From positions 1 to 64,000 of the forward strand of contig CAKPMC010000005.1 of assembly GCA_934167875.1 (NCBI GenBank): DNA of 64,000 nt, read 5' to 3'. Of this stretch, positions 16,649 to 25,700 are shown in pieces. The position numbers and the translations under genes were made by a program. Every line of letters begins with the position of its first letter. Within the stretch, counting starts at the first letter, position 1. The stretch is from an uncultured Bacilli bacterium. Its GTDB lineage: Bacteria; Bacillota_I; Bacilli_A; RF39; UBA660. The notes below the pieces were generated by a model. The model saw only the letters and a program-made list of their open reading frames with translations, had not been told where the DNA came from and made no database searches.

Positions 16649-18190
16649 TTATTTTTTACCTAATTCTGCTAGTTTTTTCTCTTTATCAATTCTCATAAAT
16701 AAAGCTTCAGGGCAACCAACTTCATAAGAATTATCACTTAAGTAAGTTAATTCACTTCTAGAATTATTAATCTGCGTCTTTATTTTTTCACTTGTATCAG
16801 GTAAATATGGTCTTAAGAAAATACCACATACACGAATAGACTCCAATAAGTTATATAAAACTGTTTCTAATCTATCTTTTTTACTTTCATCTTTTGCTAA
16901 AACCCAAGGTTCAGCTTCGTCGATATATTTATTGCTTCTTCTTAATACATCAAATATTTCATCAAGTGATGCACCTATTTCTAAATTGTCCATTTTCTTT
17001 TCAATTTTACTATCAAGATTTTGAATCATAGAAATTAACTCATTATCATAAGTGTCTAAAACATTTTTATTACTAACTTTTCCATCAAAATATTTATTAA
17101 CCATAGAAATAGTACGATTAACCAAATTACCTAAAACATTAGCTAAATCACTATTAATTCTTTCAATTAATAAATCATAAGTTAAACTACCATCTTGTTG
17201 ATAAGGAATTTCATGAAGTAAATAATAACGAATTGCGTCTACTCCAAACTCATTTACTAAATCATCAGCATAAATAACGTTTCCTTTAGACTTACTCATT
17301 TTACCATCACCTACTAATAACCATGGGTGACCAAATACTTGTTTTGGAAGTGGTAAATCAAGACTCATTAAGAAACAAGGCCAATAAATAGTATGAAAAC
17401 GAATAATATCTTTTCCTATTAAATGTAAGTCAGCAGGCCAATATTTACTAAACATTTCACTACTTCCATCTGGATCATAACCAATATTAGTAATATAATT
17501 TGTTAGAGCATCAAGCCATACATAAACAACATGTTTAGGATCAAAATCAACTGGAATTCCCCAATTAAAAGAAGTACGAGAAACACATAAATCTTGAAGA
17601 CCTGGCTTAATAAAATTATTAATCATTTCATTTTTTCTAGACTCTGGTTTAATAAAATCAGGGTGTGATTCAATATACTCTATTAATCTATCTTGATACT
17701 TAGAAAGTCTAAAAAAGTAAGCTTCTTCACTTTTTGGTTCCACATCACGACCACAATCAGGACACTTTCCATCAACTAACTGACTTTCTGTAAAGAATGA
17801 TTCACAAGGAGTACAATAAAGACCTTCATATTTACCTAAATAAATATCACCTTTATCATACATTTTTTTAAATATTTTCTGTACAATTTCTTCATGATGC
17901 TTATCAGTAGTTCTTACAAATTTATCATAACTTGTGTTCATAATATCCCAAATATTTTTGATTTCAGCGGCAACACCATCAACAAATTCTTTAGGAGTAA
18001 TTCCTTTTTCTTCTGCTTTTATCTGAATTTTCTCACCATGTTCATCAGTTCCTGTTTGAAAATAAACATCAAATCCTTTTAATCTTTTATAACGTGCAAT
18101 ACTATCTGCCAAAACTATCTCATAAGTATTACCAATATGAGGTTTTCCTGATGTATAAGCAATAGCTGTTGAAATATAATATTTTTCCAT
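16649..18190 (-). CDS. metG: Methionyl-tRNA synthetase
   Basis: Class I synthetase charging tRNA-Met. The HIGH-type motif is in KPHIGNTYE, the KMSKS motif in GKMSKSKGN, and a four-cysteine zinc knuckle in CTPCESFF...CPDCGRD. At 513 residues it lacks the C-terminal tRNA-binding (EMAP-like) domain found in the 650-residue Bacillus enzyme. The frame extends 16 codons upstream into dut, but MEKYYIST with AGGAGAGA before it is the true start. It lies 10 bp after dut and both are behind a T-box leader. In B. subtilis metS is also upstream of tatD (yabD). Confidence 0.96.
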   Translation of the reverse strand: MEKYYISTAIAYTSGKPHIGNTYEIVLADSIARYKRLKGFDVYFQTGTDEHGEKIQIKAEEKGITPKEFVDGVAAEIKNIWDIMNTSYDKFVRTTDKHHEEIVQKIFKKMYDKGDIYLGKYEGLYCTPCESFFTESQLVDGKCPDCGRDVEPKSEEAYFFRLSKYQDRLIEYIESHPDFIKPESRKNEMINNFIKPGLQDLCVSRTSFNWGIPVDFDPKHVVYVWLDALTNYITNIGYDPDGSSEMFSKYWPADLHLIGKDIIRFHTIYWPCFLMSLDLPLPKQVFGHPWLLVGDGKMSKSKGNVIYADDLVNEFGVDAIRYYLLHEIPYQQDGSLTYDLLIERINSDLANVLGNLVNRTISMVNKYFDGKVSNKNVLDTYDNELISMIQNLDSKIEKKMDNLEIGASLDEIFDVLRRSNKYIDEAEPWVLAKDESKKDRLETVLYNLLESIRVCGIFLRPYLPDTSEKIKTQINNSRSELTYLSDNSYEVGCPEALFMRIDKEKKLAELGKK

Positions 18191-18200
18191 AATATCTCTC

Positions 18201-18680
18201 CTATCTACCTGTAGAACCAATACCACTCGTTCTAACATTATCTATATTTTCTTCATTATCAACTGTTAAAAATGGAATAAAAATACCTTGGCAAATTTTA
18301 TCACCTTTTTTTACTACATAATCTTTATCTCCATGATTTTCCAGTTTAATCCACATATGACCTTCGTTATCAGGATTATTATAATAATCTCTATCAATAA
18401 CGCCAACTTGATTGCACATTCTAACATTATATTTAAATCCTTGACTACTTCTTACCACTATTAGTAAAACTTCTGATGAATTCATATTAGCCTTAACACC
18501 AAGTGGAAATTTTTTTATTTCACCAGGTTTCAAAGTAAAATCAAATAAAGATTCAAAATCATAACCAGCACTTTCTTTCGTACTTCTCTTAGGAATATTA
18601 TATGATTCATATAATTCTTTATCATCACTTACATCATTTTTAAATTGTTCAAAACTAATTTTTTCAAAATATCTTGCCAT
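18201..18680 (-). CDS. dut: dUTP diphosphatase, trimeric type
   Basis: A 159-residue dUTPase that hydrolyses dUTP to dUMP and diphosphate, keeping uracil out of DNA and supplying dTMP synthesis. Motifs in order: AGYDFES (motif 1), VVRSSQGF (motif 2, usually RSS), NQVGVIDRDYYNN (motif 3), GDKICQGIF (motif 4) and the C-terminal GIGSTGR (motif 5, usually GFGSTG). GGAGG directly precedes the ATG at 18680. It is the first gene of the T-box operon with metG, 10 bp apart. Placing a dUTPase under a tRNA-sensing leader is unusual. Confidence 0.9.
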   Translation of the reverse strand: MARYFEKISFEQFKNDVSDDKELYESYNIPKRSTKESAGYDFESLFDFTLKPGEIKKFPLGVKANMNSSEVLLIVVRSSQGFKYNVRMCNQVGVIDRDYYNNPDNEGHMWIKLENHGDKDYVVKKGDKICQGIFIPFLTVDNEENIDNVRTSGIGSTGR

Positions 18681-18690
18681 AATTACCTCC

Positions 18691-18905
18691 AAAAAAAGCG
18701 ACTATTCTTCCATAAGGACGAATAATCGCGGTACCACCTTAATTTATAGCATAACACTATACACTTAAACTCTTAACGCGAGTAACGAATAACTATAATT
18801 ATCAGCTCCAGAACCATTTATTATTGTTCCTCTATATCTACTTTCACCTAACTAGACTCTCTCAAATAGATTTCCAATAACTCTTTCCTTCAAAACATTT
18901 ATGTA
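18691..18905 (-). ncRNA. T-box riboswitch leader of dut-metG, probable Met specifier
   Basis: On the minus strand the leader contains the universal T-box antiterminator sequence AAGGTGGTACCGCG (18727-18740), followed by the terminator GCGATTATTC / GAATAGTCGC with one G-U pair and a run of T (18691-18730). Upstream, stem I shows an AGAGAG element, a GGTGAAAG apical motif and TTCTGGAGC on its 3' side. The codon in the specifier position reads ATG (18815-18817), in agreement with the downstream metG. Uncharged tRNA-Met would stabilise the antiterminator and allow transcription of dut and metG. The specifier was assigned by eye. Confidence 0.88.
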
Positions 18906-18909
18906 ATGG

Positions 18910-18938
18910 ATTATAACACAAAATAATTAACTATTCAA
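18910..18938 (-). promoter_or_regulatory. Promoter of the T-box dut-metG transcript
   Basis: Minus strand TTGAAT (18933-18938), 17-nt spacer, perfect TATAAT (18910-18915), just before stem I of the T-box. The -35 lies in the last codons of spoVT. Confidence 0.7.
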
Positions 18939-19443
18939 CGCTTTTAGCTAAAATTGAAACAATAAATCCAACTAAATTTTTATCTTCTTCATTTATATCA
19001 TCACTAATTAAAATAACGCTTCCTAAAGAATCACTATCAACCAAAATTGGCACTAAAAAACAAGAACTTACTAGATCACTTTTATTAGATATCAAAATCT
19101 TTTCTGTAGAAACAAACTCAATACGTTCATTTATTTTAGATCTTAAAGTACTACTTAATTCACATTTTAAATATTCTTTCATATTTTTACTACAAGAAAT
19201 TACTTTATCACGATCAGTAATAATAATTTCTTTATTAAAAAAATTAGCTACCATACTAGTTAACATATTAGCTAATTCTAACATATCATCAAGTAAGGAA
19301 TACTTTCTAATAATAATTCCATTATTATCTACATATATTTCAACACTATCTCCCTCATTAATTTTAAAGTTTCTACGTATTTCTTTAGGAATTACTATAC
19401 GTCCAAGATCATCAATTCTTCTAACAACACCAGTTGCTTTCAT
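18931..19443 (-). CDS. spoVT: Stage V sporulation protein T (AbrB-GAF regulator)
   Basis: A 170-residue transcription factor. An N-terminal AbrB swapped-hairpin DNA-binding domain (residues 1-50: GVVRRIDDLGRIVIPKEIRR) is joined to a C-terminal GAF-like domain (about 55-170). This two-domain form is SpoVT rather than the 95-residue AbrB. SpoVT tunes sigma-G-dependent genes in the forespore of B. subtilis. There it follows mfd; here it also lies downstream of mfd, but three unknown genes and a glycosyltransferase intervene, and it directly precedes the metG operon where Bacillus has abrB. GAGGG precedes the ATG. Confidence 0.9.
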   Translation of the reverse strand: MKATGVVRRIDDLGRIVIPKEIRRNFKINEGDSVEIYVDNNGIIIRKYSLLDDMLELANMLTSMVANFFNKEIIITDRDKVISCSKNMKEYLKCELSSTLRSKINERIEFVSTEKILISNKSDLVSSCFLVPILVDSDSLGSVILISDDINEEDKNLVGFIVSILAKSVE

Positions 19444-19492
19444 AAATAACCCTCTTTCTACCTATAGTGTTAGAAAAATTTAATAAAATATA

Positions 19493-19528
19493 CAAAAAAA
19501 ATATAGAAAAAAATCTATATTTTTTTTA
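19493..19528 (-). terminator. Terminator after the unknown three-gene group
   Basis: An AT-only inverted repeat (AAAAAATATAGA / TCTATATTTTTT around an A-rich loop) that begins at the stop of the upstream gene. It would work in either direction; on the minus strand it ends the 21057-19526 group. Confidence 0.55.
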
Positions 19529-20161
19529 CGCTACTTTAGTTGTTTTATTAGAAATTTCTTGAAAACGCAAATAACTTTCTTTAGCCTTATTAATCAAATT
19601 ATTATCACGAAGCATCAATTCCATATGAATTTTAGTTTCTAATTTCCCATATAATCTATTTTTTAAATAATCAGTAATACGACTCAAAGCTAGTTCTTCT
19701 TTTTCTTCATCAACTTTATCTAAAATAAACTTATTAAGAAGTTCAATACCTTTATTCTGAATATTAGTTATTGAATATTCAGTAAAACTGTCCTTAAATA
19801 TTCTAGTTGTATCAAAAATCTTATTATAATAATCGTTTAAAGATTCTTCTTCAAATTCTAACTGATTAATGTTTTTTTCTAATGTTTCTTTCTTTATATT
19901 TAATAATTTTTCTATTTCTTCATAACTAGCAAGTTTCATTTCATTGATAGAATTAGTAATAAATTTATCACTATTAACAATTCCTGAATCTTCATTTATA
20001 GCCAAAATATTTTTAATAGCCGTATCAAATTCTAAATTAAATATATTAATGATAGTTTCTAAAAGACTATTTATATTTTTATCTAAATCATATTTTAAGT
20101 TATTTAACAAAATTACTTTATTTTTTTCACGAAACATTTCTTTGATATCTCTATCCATCAT
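19526..20161 (-). CDS. Unknown helical protein, third gene of an unrecognised group
   Basis: Not recognised. A 211-residue soluble protein, predicted almost wholly alpha-helical and highly charged, with no signal peptide or transmembrane segment. Repeated heptad-like Leu/Ile spacing between about residues 75 and 125 suggests a coiled coil. It starts at the first of two adjacent ATGs 5 nt after AAAGGA. It follows two other unknown genes (34 and 22 bp gaps), all downstream of one attenuator-like leader. No family name or function is proposed. Confidence 0.6.
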   Translation of the reverse strand: MMDRDIKEMFREKNKVILLNNLKYDLDKNINSLLETIINIFNLEFDTAIKNILAINEDSGIVNSDKFITNSINEMKLASYEEIEKLLNIKKETLEKNINQLEFEEESLNDYYNKIFDTTRIFKDSFTEYSITNIQNKGIELLNKFILDKVDEEKEELALSRITDYLKNRLYGKLETKIHMELMLRDNNLINKAKESYLRFQEISNKTTKVA

Positions 20162-20195
20162 ATCATTCCTTTATTATCAAGATAATAATATCAGT

Positions 20196-20606
20196 TTAAA
20201 AATGATTAGTCAAATCTTTAGGTAAATTTTCTATAACTTGAGTTATGCTTCCATCATCACCTTGACCATATTTACGTTGATAAAACCATTGTGCATCATT
20301 TAAAATTGTCTCACCTATCTCAATAGGATCTTTCTGTTTCATATTATTTTTAATTTTAGTATATTCTTTATTAACAAATTCTTTTATATCATTTTCAGTT
20401 AAATTTATATCAATAGAATAAATTGTTTTAGTTTCTTCACGAGGGTACAAAAGAGCCAACAAAACTAAAAATTTATTAGCCTCTATTCCTTGAGATTGCA
20501 TCATACCATCATTGATATTTATAAAATCATTATGACAAGTATCTAAATATAATTCTGCATAATTGCAAATACTTTTTCTACGTTCTAAATAATTATCTTG
20601 ATTCAT
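20196..20606 (-). CDS. Unknown cytosolic protein, second gene of an unrecognised group
   Basis: Not recognised. A 136-residue soluble protein, mostly helical by composition, with a C-terminal segment NDAQWFYQRKYGQGDDG that is the least biased part and so the most useful for a profile search. The start is the ATG at 20606 behind TAGGAGA rather than seven codons upstream. It lies between two other unknown genes with the same orientation (22 and 34 bp). No transmembrane segment or metal motif is visible. Confidence 0.6.
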   Translation of the reverse strand: MNQDNYLERRKSICNYAELYLDTCHNDFININDGMMQSQGIEANKFLVLLALLYPREETKTIYSIDINLTENDIKEFVNKEYTKIKNNMKQKDPIEIGETILNDAQWFYQRKYGQGDDGSITQVIENLPKDLTNHF

Positions 20607-20628
20607 TATAATTCTCCTAACTTCCAAA

Positions 20629-21057
20629 CTAATTAAAATTACCTCTTTTTAACTTACTAAGTATTTTTTGCCTTTGTAAACAATCAGTTCTTTTGTAATC
20701 ATTATGATGATGCTTAACATCATATGAGTAAGTAACTGGTAAATTGTATAAATCAGCTACTAACTTACTATAAGATATTAATCCATGTTCAATTAAATCA
20801 TAAAATATATCGGAATCTATTATACAATCACTGACTAATCCACTATTATCATTATAATTATCAATATTAAATAATTCAACCCCTGTTTTATAACTACCAT
20901 CTACATAATAAATTAGCAAATTAGGTTTTAAAACTATTCTTTTAATAAGCTTTGTATCATTTTCATATCTAATATAATTCTCACTACCATACTTAATATA
21001 ATAGAATAAATAATTGTGGTCATTAAATGTTTTTACTATTATAGTGTTATTTAACAT
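20629..21057 (-). CDS. Unknown protein, first gene of an unrecognised group
   Basis: Not recognised. A 142-residue protein rich in Tyr, Asn and Asp, likely a beta-rich N-terminal half (residues 1-60) and a helical C-terminal half ending in a basic segment (DYKRTDCLQRQKILSKLKRG). AAAGGAGT precedes the ATG at 21057. It is the promoter-proximal gene of three, and its leader holds two hairpins, the second a strong intrinsic terminator just upstream of the ribosome-binding site. This suggests regulated read-through into the group. Confidence 0.6.
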   Translation of the reverse strand: MLNNTIIVKTFNDHNYLFYYIKYGSENYIRYENDTKLIKRIVLKPNLLIYYVDGSYKTGVELFNIDNYNDNSGLVSDCIIDSDIFYDLIEHGLISYSKLVADLYNLPVTYSYDVKHHHNDYKRTDCLQRQKILSKLKRGNFN

Positions 21058-21084
21058 AATACTCCTTTCTTTATATTCACAAAT

Positions 21085-21153
21085 AAAAAAACACGATAAA
21101 CAAAAATAAATTTATCATGTACTACACCTACAACATACCACTAAAATTAGTGG
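21085..21153 (-). promoter_or_regulatory. Attenuator-like leader of the unknown three-gene group
   Basis: On the minus strand, read 5' to 3', a perfect 6-bp hairpin CCACTA / TAGTGG (21138-21153) is followed by a linker and then by a 10-bp stem ACATGATAAA / TTTATCGTGT (one G-U pair, 21091-21120) ending in seven T (21085-21091). The terminator stands between the promoter at 21163-21191 and the ribosome-binding site of the first gene. I do not recognise a known riboswitch class. On the plus strand no gene lies upstream, so this is not simply a 3' terminator. Confidence 0.5.
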
Positions 21154-21162
21154 GACTTATTA

Positions 21163-21191
21163 AAAATATAATATTTTAAGAAACAAGTCAA
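21163..21191 (-). promoter_or_regulatory. Promoter of the unknown three-gene group
   Basis: Minus strand TTGACT (21186-21191) with TATATT or TATTTT at 15 or 17 nt (21163-21170). It is divergent from the glycosyltransferase promoter 20 bp away. Confidence 0.45.
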
Positions 21192-21209
21192 GTAATTTAT
21201 GAAATATAT

Positions 21210-21237
21210 TTGCCGATAAACCAAAAATTGATATAAT
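21210..21237 (+). promoter_or_regulatory. Promoter of the glycosyltransferase gene
   Basis: TTGCCG (21210-21215), 16-nt spacer, perfect TATAAT (21232-21237), 30 bp before the start codon. Confidence 0.55.
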
Positions 21238-21267
21238 ATATAATTATAAATAGTAAGTGGTGATACA

Positions 21268-22749
21268 ATGAATAAGAAAAAAATTATGTACTGTGTTTTT
21301 ATATCTTTTATTTTCTTACTAATATGTACAAAATCATCTCCATTATATGTATTAAATGATTGGTATGATGCGGAATGCTTTTTTACTGTTGGTAAATCAA
21401 TGATAAAAGGAAAAGTACCATATCTTGATTTATTTGAACAAAAAGGCCCATTATTATTCTTAATATATGGAATAGCATCTTTGATATCAAATAATAGTTT
21501 TATTGGCGTATTTATTTTAGAAGTTATCTCATACTCAATATTTTTATATTATATTAGTAAAATAATAGAAATTTATTTAGACAAAAAATATAGCTATATA
21601 CTAATACCTATTCTGGCATTACTGATGTTACCAACTAGAAGTTTTACTCATGGTGGTAGTTGTGAAGAATTTTGTTTTCCAATACTAGCAATCTTAATAT
21701 ATAAATACATTAAATATTTAAAAGACGATGATATTAGTAATAAGGAAACAATAATAATAGGAATATTAACAGGAATGTTATTTTGGATGAAATATACATT
21801 AATAGGATTTAGTATCGGCTTCTGTATAACAGTATTAATAAAATTATTAGCAAGTAAAAAATTTAGAATATTAATAAATAAAGTTGGCTATTTCTTACTA
21901 GGAATTATCATTACTACTATTCCATGGCTTATATATTTTGGATTACATAAAAATGGCATTAAAAGTTTAATAGACGTCTACTTCTTATTCAACATAAACA
22001 GTTATGCCAATAATTACACTTTAATTCAAAAAATAACTAATTGTTTTAACACTATTAAAGGAGTTATTTTTAAATATTACCAATATCTAATATTAATCAT
22101 TATACCAATGATACTATCTATTAAAACAAAAACATTCTTCAAAGAAACAAAAAACAATATATATTTATTAATATCTACTATGCTACTTTTAATAATAATA
22201 TTTATAGGTGGCACTAACTTTAGATATTATTCTTTGCCAATACAACCATTTATGATTTTTGGTTTAATATTTATCAGCACCATTATTAAAAACAAAAAAA
22301 TAAATAGTATTATTCTTAACAATACTAAATATATAATACCAGGAATTATAACACTTTGCCTATTAATATCATACTATCGATCACCAAACACAAAATATAT
22401 AACTAAAAATAAATCATATTACGCTCAGTATACATTTTTAGATAGTATTAAACCTAATTCAAGTATACTAAACTATGGATTTTTAGATGGAGGATTTTAT
22501 TTTACTACTAAAACATATCCAAATCAGTATTATTTTCAAAGAAATAATATTATATATGAATTATTTCCAAATAATACAAATGAACAAATAAGATATATTA
22601 AAGAAAAACAGACTGACTATGTAATTATTAATAATGAATTATCAACAGAAGAGTTAAAAATATTAAATGATAACTATAATCTAATAGATAGTCATACTCA
22701 ACAGTACGAAGAATATATAAGAACTTATTATTTATATGAAAAAAAATAA
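21268..22749 (+). CDS. GT-C-type membrane glycosyltransferase
   Basis: A 493-residue membrane protein with about ten or eleven transmembrane helices. The first loop has the GT-C signature region NDWYDAECFFTVGKSMIKG followed by VPYLDLFEQKGPLLFLIYG, typical of Firmicutes glycosyltransferases related to PMT/ArnT that use polyprenyl-phosphate sugars. The C-terminal 110 residues are a soluble extracytoplasmic domain. GGTGA precedes the ATG. It is the only gene left of the origin that runs on the plus strand, against replication. It has its own promoter and shares a bidirectional terminator with mfd. The sugar and acceptor are unknown; cell-envelope glycan decoration is likely. Confidence 0.75.
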   Translation: MNKKKIMYCVFISFIFLLICTKSSPLYVLNDWYDAECFFTVGKSMIKGKVPYLDLFEQKGPLLFLIYGIASLISNNSFIGVFILEVISYSIFLYYISKIIEIYLDKKYSYILIPILALLMLPTRSFTHGGSCEEFCFPILAILIYKYIKYLKDDDISNKETIIIGILTGMLFWMKYTLIGFSIGFCITVLIKLLASKKFRILINKVGYFLLGIIITTIPWLIYFGLHKNGIKSLIDVYFLFNINSYANNYTLIQKITNCFNTIKGVIFKYYQYLILIIIPMILSIKTKTFFKETKNNIYLLISTMLLLIIIFIGGTNFRYYSLPIQPFMIFGLIFISTIIKNKKINSIILNNTKYIIPGIITLCLLISYYRSPNTKYITKNKSYYAQYTFLDSIKPNSSILNYGFLDGGFYFTTKTYPNQYYFQRNNIIYELFPNNTNEQIRYIKEKQTDYVIINNELSTEELKILNDNYNLIDSHTQQYEEYIRTYYLYEKK

Positions 22750-22770
22750 CTAATCAATAGTTATTTTTTT
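22741..22770. terminator. Bidirectional terminator between the glycosyltransferase and mfd
   Basis: Arms AAAAAATAACT / AGTTATTTTTT with a 7-nt loop, with T-runs on both strands. It overlaps the stop codons of both convergent genes. Confidence 0.7.
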
Positions 22771-25700
22771 AATTCAATTTTACTAAGTAAATCAACTAAG
22801 TAATAAATATAATGCTTTTCAAGTTTTATTGTATCAAGTACTATAATTAATCTATCATGAAGCATTTTAAATCTAAACATAGGCGTAATATTAAATGCAT
22901 CCATAAATAGTTTTTCACCATCTATTTTCTTACTCATATTTTCACTGAATAGTAATTCAATAGAATTTCTTGTATTGGTAACTTTTTCTATTTCTAAGTT
23001 TTTAGCCATTTTTTCAAACCATTCTTGATACATATAAATAATAATAGTATCATCAAGTTTTCCAAATCTATCCTCTAAATCAGCTTGTACTTCCCTCAAT
23101 TTATCAAACGAATCAATAGTATTAATTTCCTTATGAATAGAAATTTTTAAATCATCATCATCTGTATAAGTATTAGAAATATGAGTAGATACGTCAAGTA
23201 AAGGTTTTTCATTTTGAATAATTTCTTCCTTAGGTGTAATCCCCTTTAATCTATCAACTTCATCTTGAAGCATTTTTAAATATAAGTCAATTCCAACCGT
23301 ATCAATAAAACCTGCTTGTTCGCTACCTAATATATCACCAGCACCACGAATAGATAAATCACGTGTAGCAATAGAAAAACCACTTCCTAATTCTGTAAAA
23401 TCTTTAATAGCATTAAGTCTTTTAACTGCAGCATCATTAAGCATTTTACTAGCAGAATACATAAAATATGCATAAGCAATCTTATTACTACGACCAACAC
23501 GACCACGAATTTGGTACAATTGACTAAGTCCAAAATGATCAGCATCTAAAATAATTAATGTATTTGCATTAGGAATATCAATACCCGTTTCTATAATAGT
23601 AGTACATATTAAAACATCATACTCATAATTAATAAATGCTTGCATTCTATCTTCAAGTTCTTCTTTAGTAAGTCTACCATGAGCATAAACAATTCTAGCT
23701 TCAGGTACTAAACTTTGAATTTGAGCAACTTTTTTTTCAATAGTATCAATTTTATTATAAAGTAAAAATACTTGTCCTTTTCTACTTAACTCTTTATATA
23801 TAGCATCTTTAATAATTTGATTATTTTCTTCAATAACGTATGTTTGTACTGGATAACGATCTACTGGTGGTGTTTCAATTAAAGATAAACTTCTAATACC
23901 AATCATTGACATTTGTAAAGTCCTAGGTATTGGTGTAGCAGTTAAAGTTAAAACATCAACATTAGTTTTATATTCCTTAATTTTTTCCTTATGTGTTACT
24001 CCAAATCTCTGTTCCTCATCTATAACTAAAAGACCTAAGTCTTTTGGTTTAATATCATTACTTAGTAACCTGTGTGTTCCTATCACAAAATCAATTGTAC
24101 CATCCTTTAATCCTTCAATAATTCTCTTTTTTTCCTTAGGTGTAGTAAATCTATTAAGTAAACCTATATTAATAGGAAAATTACTAAAACGAACTAAAGC
24201 ATTTTGATACTGTTGATTAGAAAGAATAGTAGTTGGACATAAATATAAAACTTGTTTAGAATCCATTACAGCTTTAAATATAGCCCTAAAAGCTACTTCA
24301 GTTTTGCCATATCCAACATCCCCACAAAGAAGTCTATCCATAGGATGTTTAGATTCCATATCTTTTTTTATTTGCTCTATCGCTAACAATTGGTCTTTAG
24401 TTTCAGTATACTCAAAACTATTATCAAAACTCTTTTGTAAATCTGTATCATGAGAAAAGGCATATCCTTCTTTCATTTCTCTTTCAGCATATAACTTCAA
24501 TAATTTATCAGCAATATCATGAATCCTATTTTTAACTCTAGCTTTTATTTTATTCCAATCAGAACCACCTAATTTATTAACCTTAGGAACAGCACCTTCA
24601 TTACCAGAATATTTACTTATCAATTCAATTTTTTCTACAGGAATATAAAGCTTATCATTACCAGCATAAATAACTTCAATATAATCCTTTACTAGATTTC
24701 CATGATTAAGTGTTTTAATACCATTATAAATACCAATTCCATTAACAGCATGAACTACATAATCACCAACATGTAATTTATTAATATCTCTTATTTTAGA
24801 AGCATACTTAAATTTAGTTTTATATTTTTTACGAACAGATGAATAATTAAACAGTTCATGTTCAGTTAAAACAACATAATCTTGATATATAAATCCTTTA
24901 TTTAAAGGTCTAATAATAATATTAACAACATTCTTTTTAATATCATTTTCATCAGTAATAATGTAATTACTACTAAGTTCTTTAACAAAATTCTTAATTT
25001 GTATTTCCTTTAAGTATATAAGAACATACTTATTTAGATATAATTGTTCACTAATAAAATTATTAATAGCTTCTATGTTTTCATGAAAAGGTGATATTTC
25101 TTTAGCATCAAAATAATAAATATTAATATCTTTATCATTTAATATATTATCAATAGTCAAATAATGATTCAATAATTTAGGATGTAATTCATTGAGATCA
25201 AACATATAATCACCAGTGAAATCAATATCCTTTTCTTCTCTATATTCAACAGTTTCCTTAATAATATTTTGATAACTAACATTAAGTTGCGGATAATCTT
25301 TATAAAACACAATTACTTCTTTAAGGTAGTCTAATATCGAAGAAACACTAGTATACTGCTTTAAATATTTTTGCTTATTAATTACATTATCTACAACTTT
25401 ATCAAGAATAAATTCACTATATGGATAAATAGTAACATTATTGATATCAGAAATTGATTTTTGTGTATCTTCATCAAAAATACGAATTGAATCAATAGTA
25501 TCACCAAAGAACTCAAAACGTACAGGATGATCAGATTCTAATGGAAACACATCAATAATAAAACCACGAACTGCATACTCACCAGTTTTAGTAACGATAG
25601 ATTCTCTTTTATATCCAATATTATTTAAATGATAAGAAAATTTGTTAAAGTCATAATCTTGTCCAACTTTAATATTAAAAATACTACTTTTATAGGTATC

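Noticed and set aside
21058..21165. Leader before the unknown three-gene group as a known riboswitch (preQ1, fluoride, T-box, SAM)
   Set aside because: None of the sequence signatures of these classes was found; kept only as an unnamed attenuator-like leader.
23360..23385. CACGTG in mfd as parS
   Set aside because: Matches only the six central bases.
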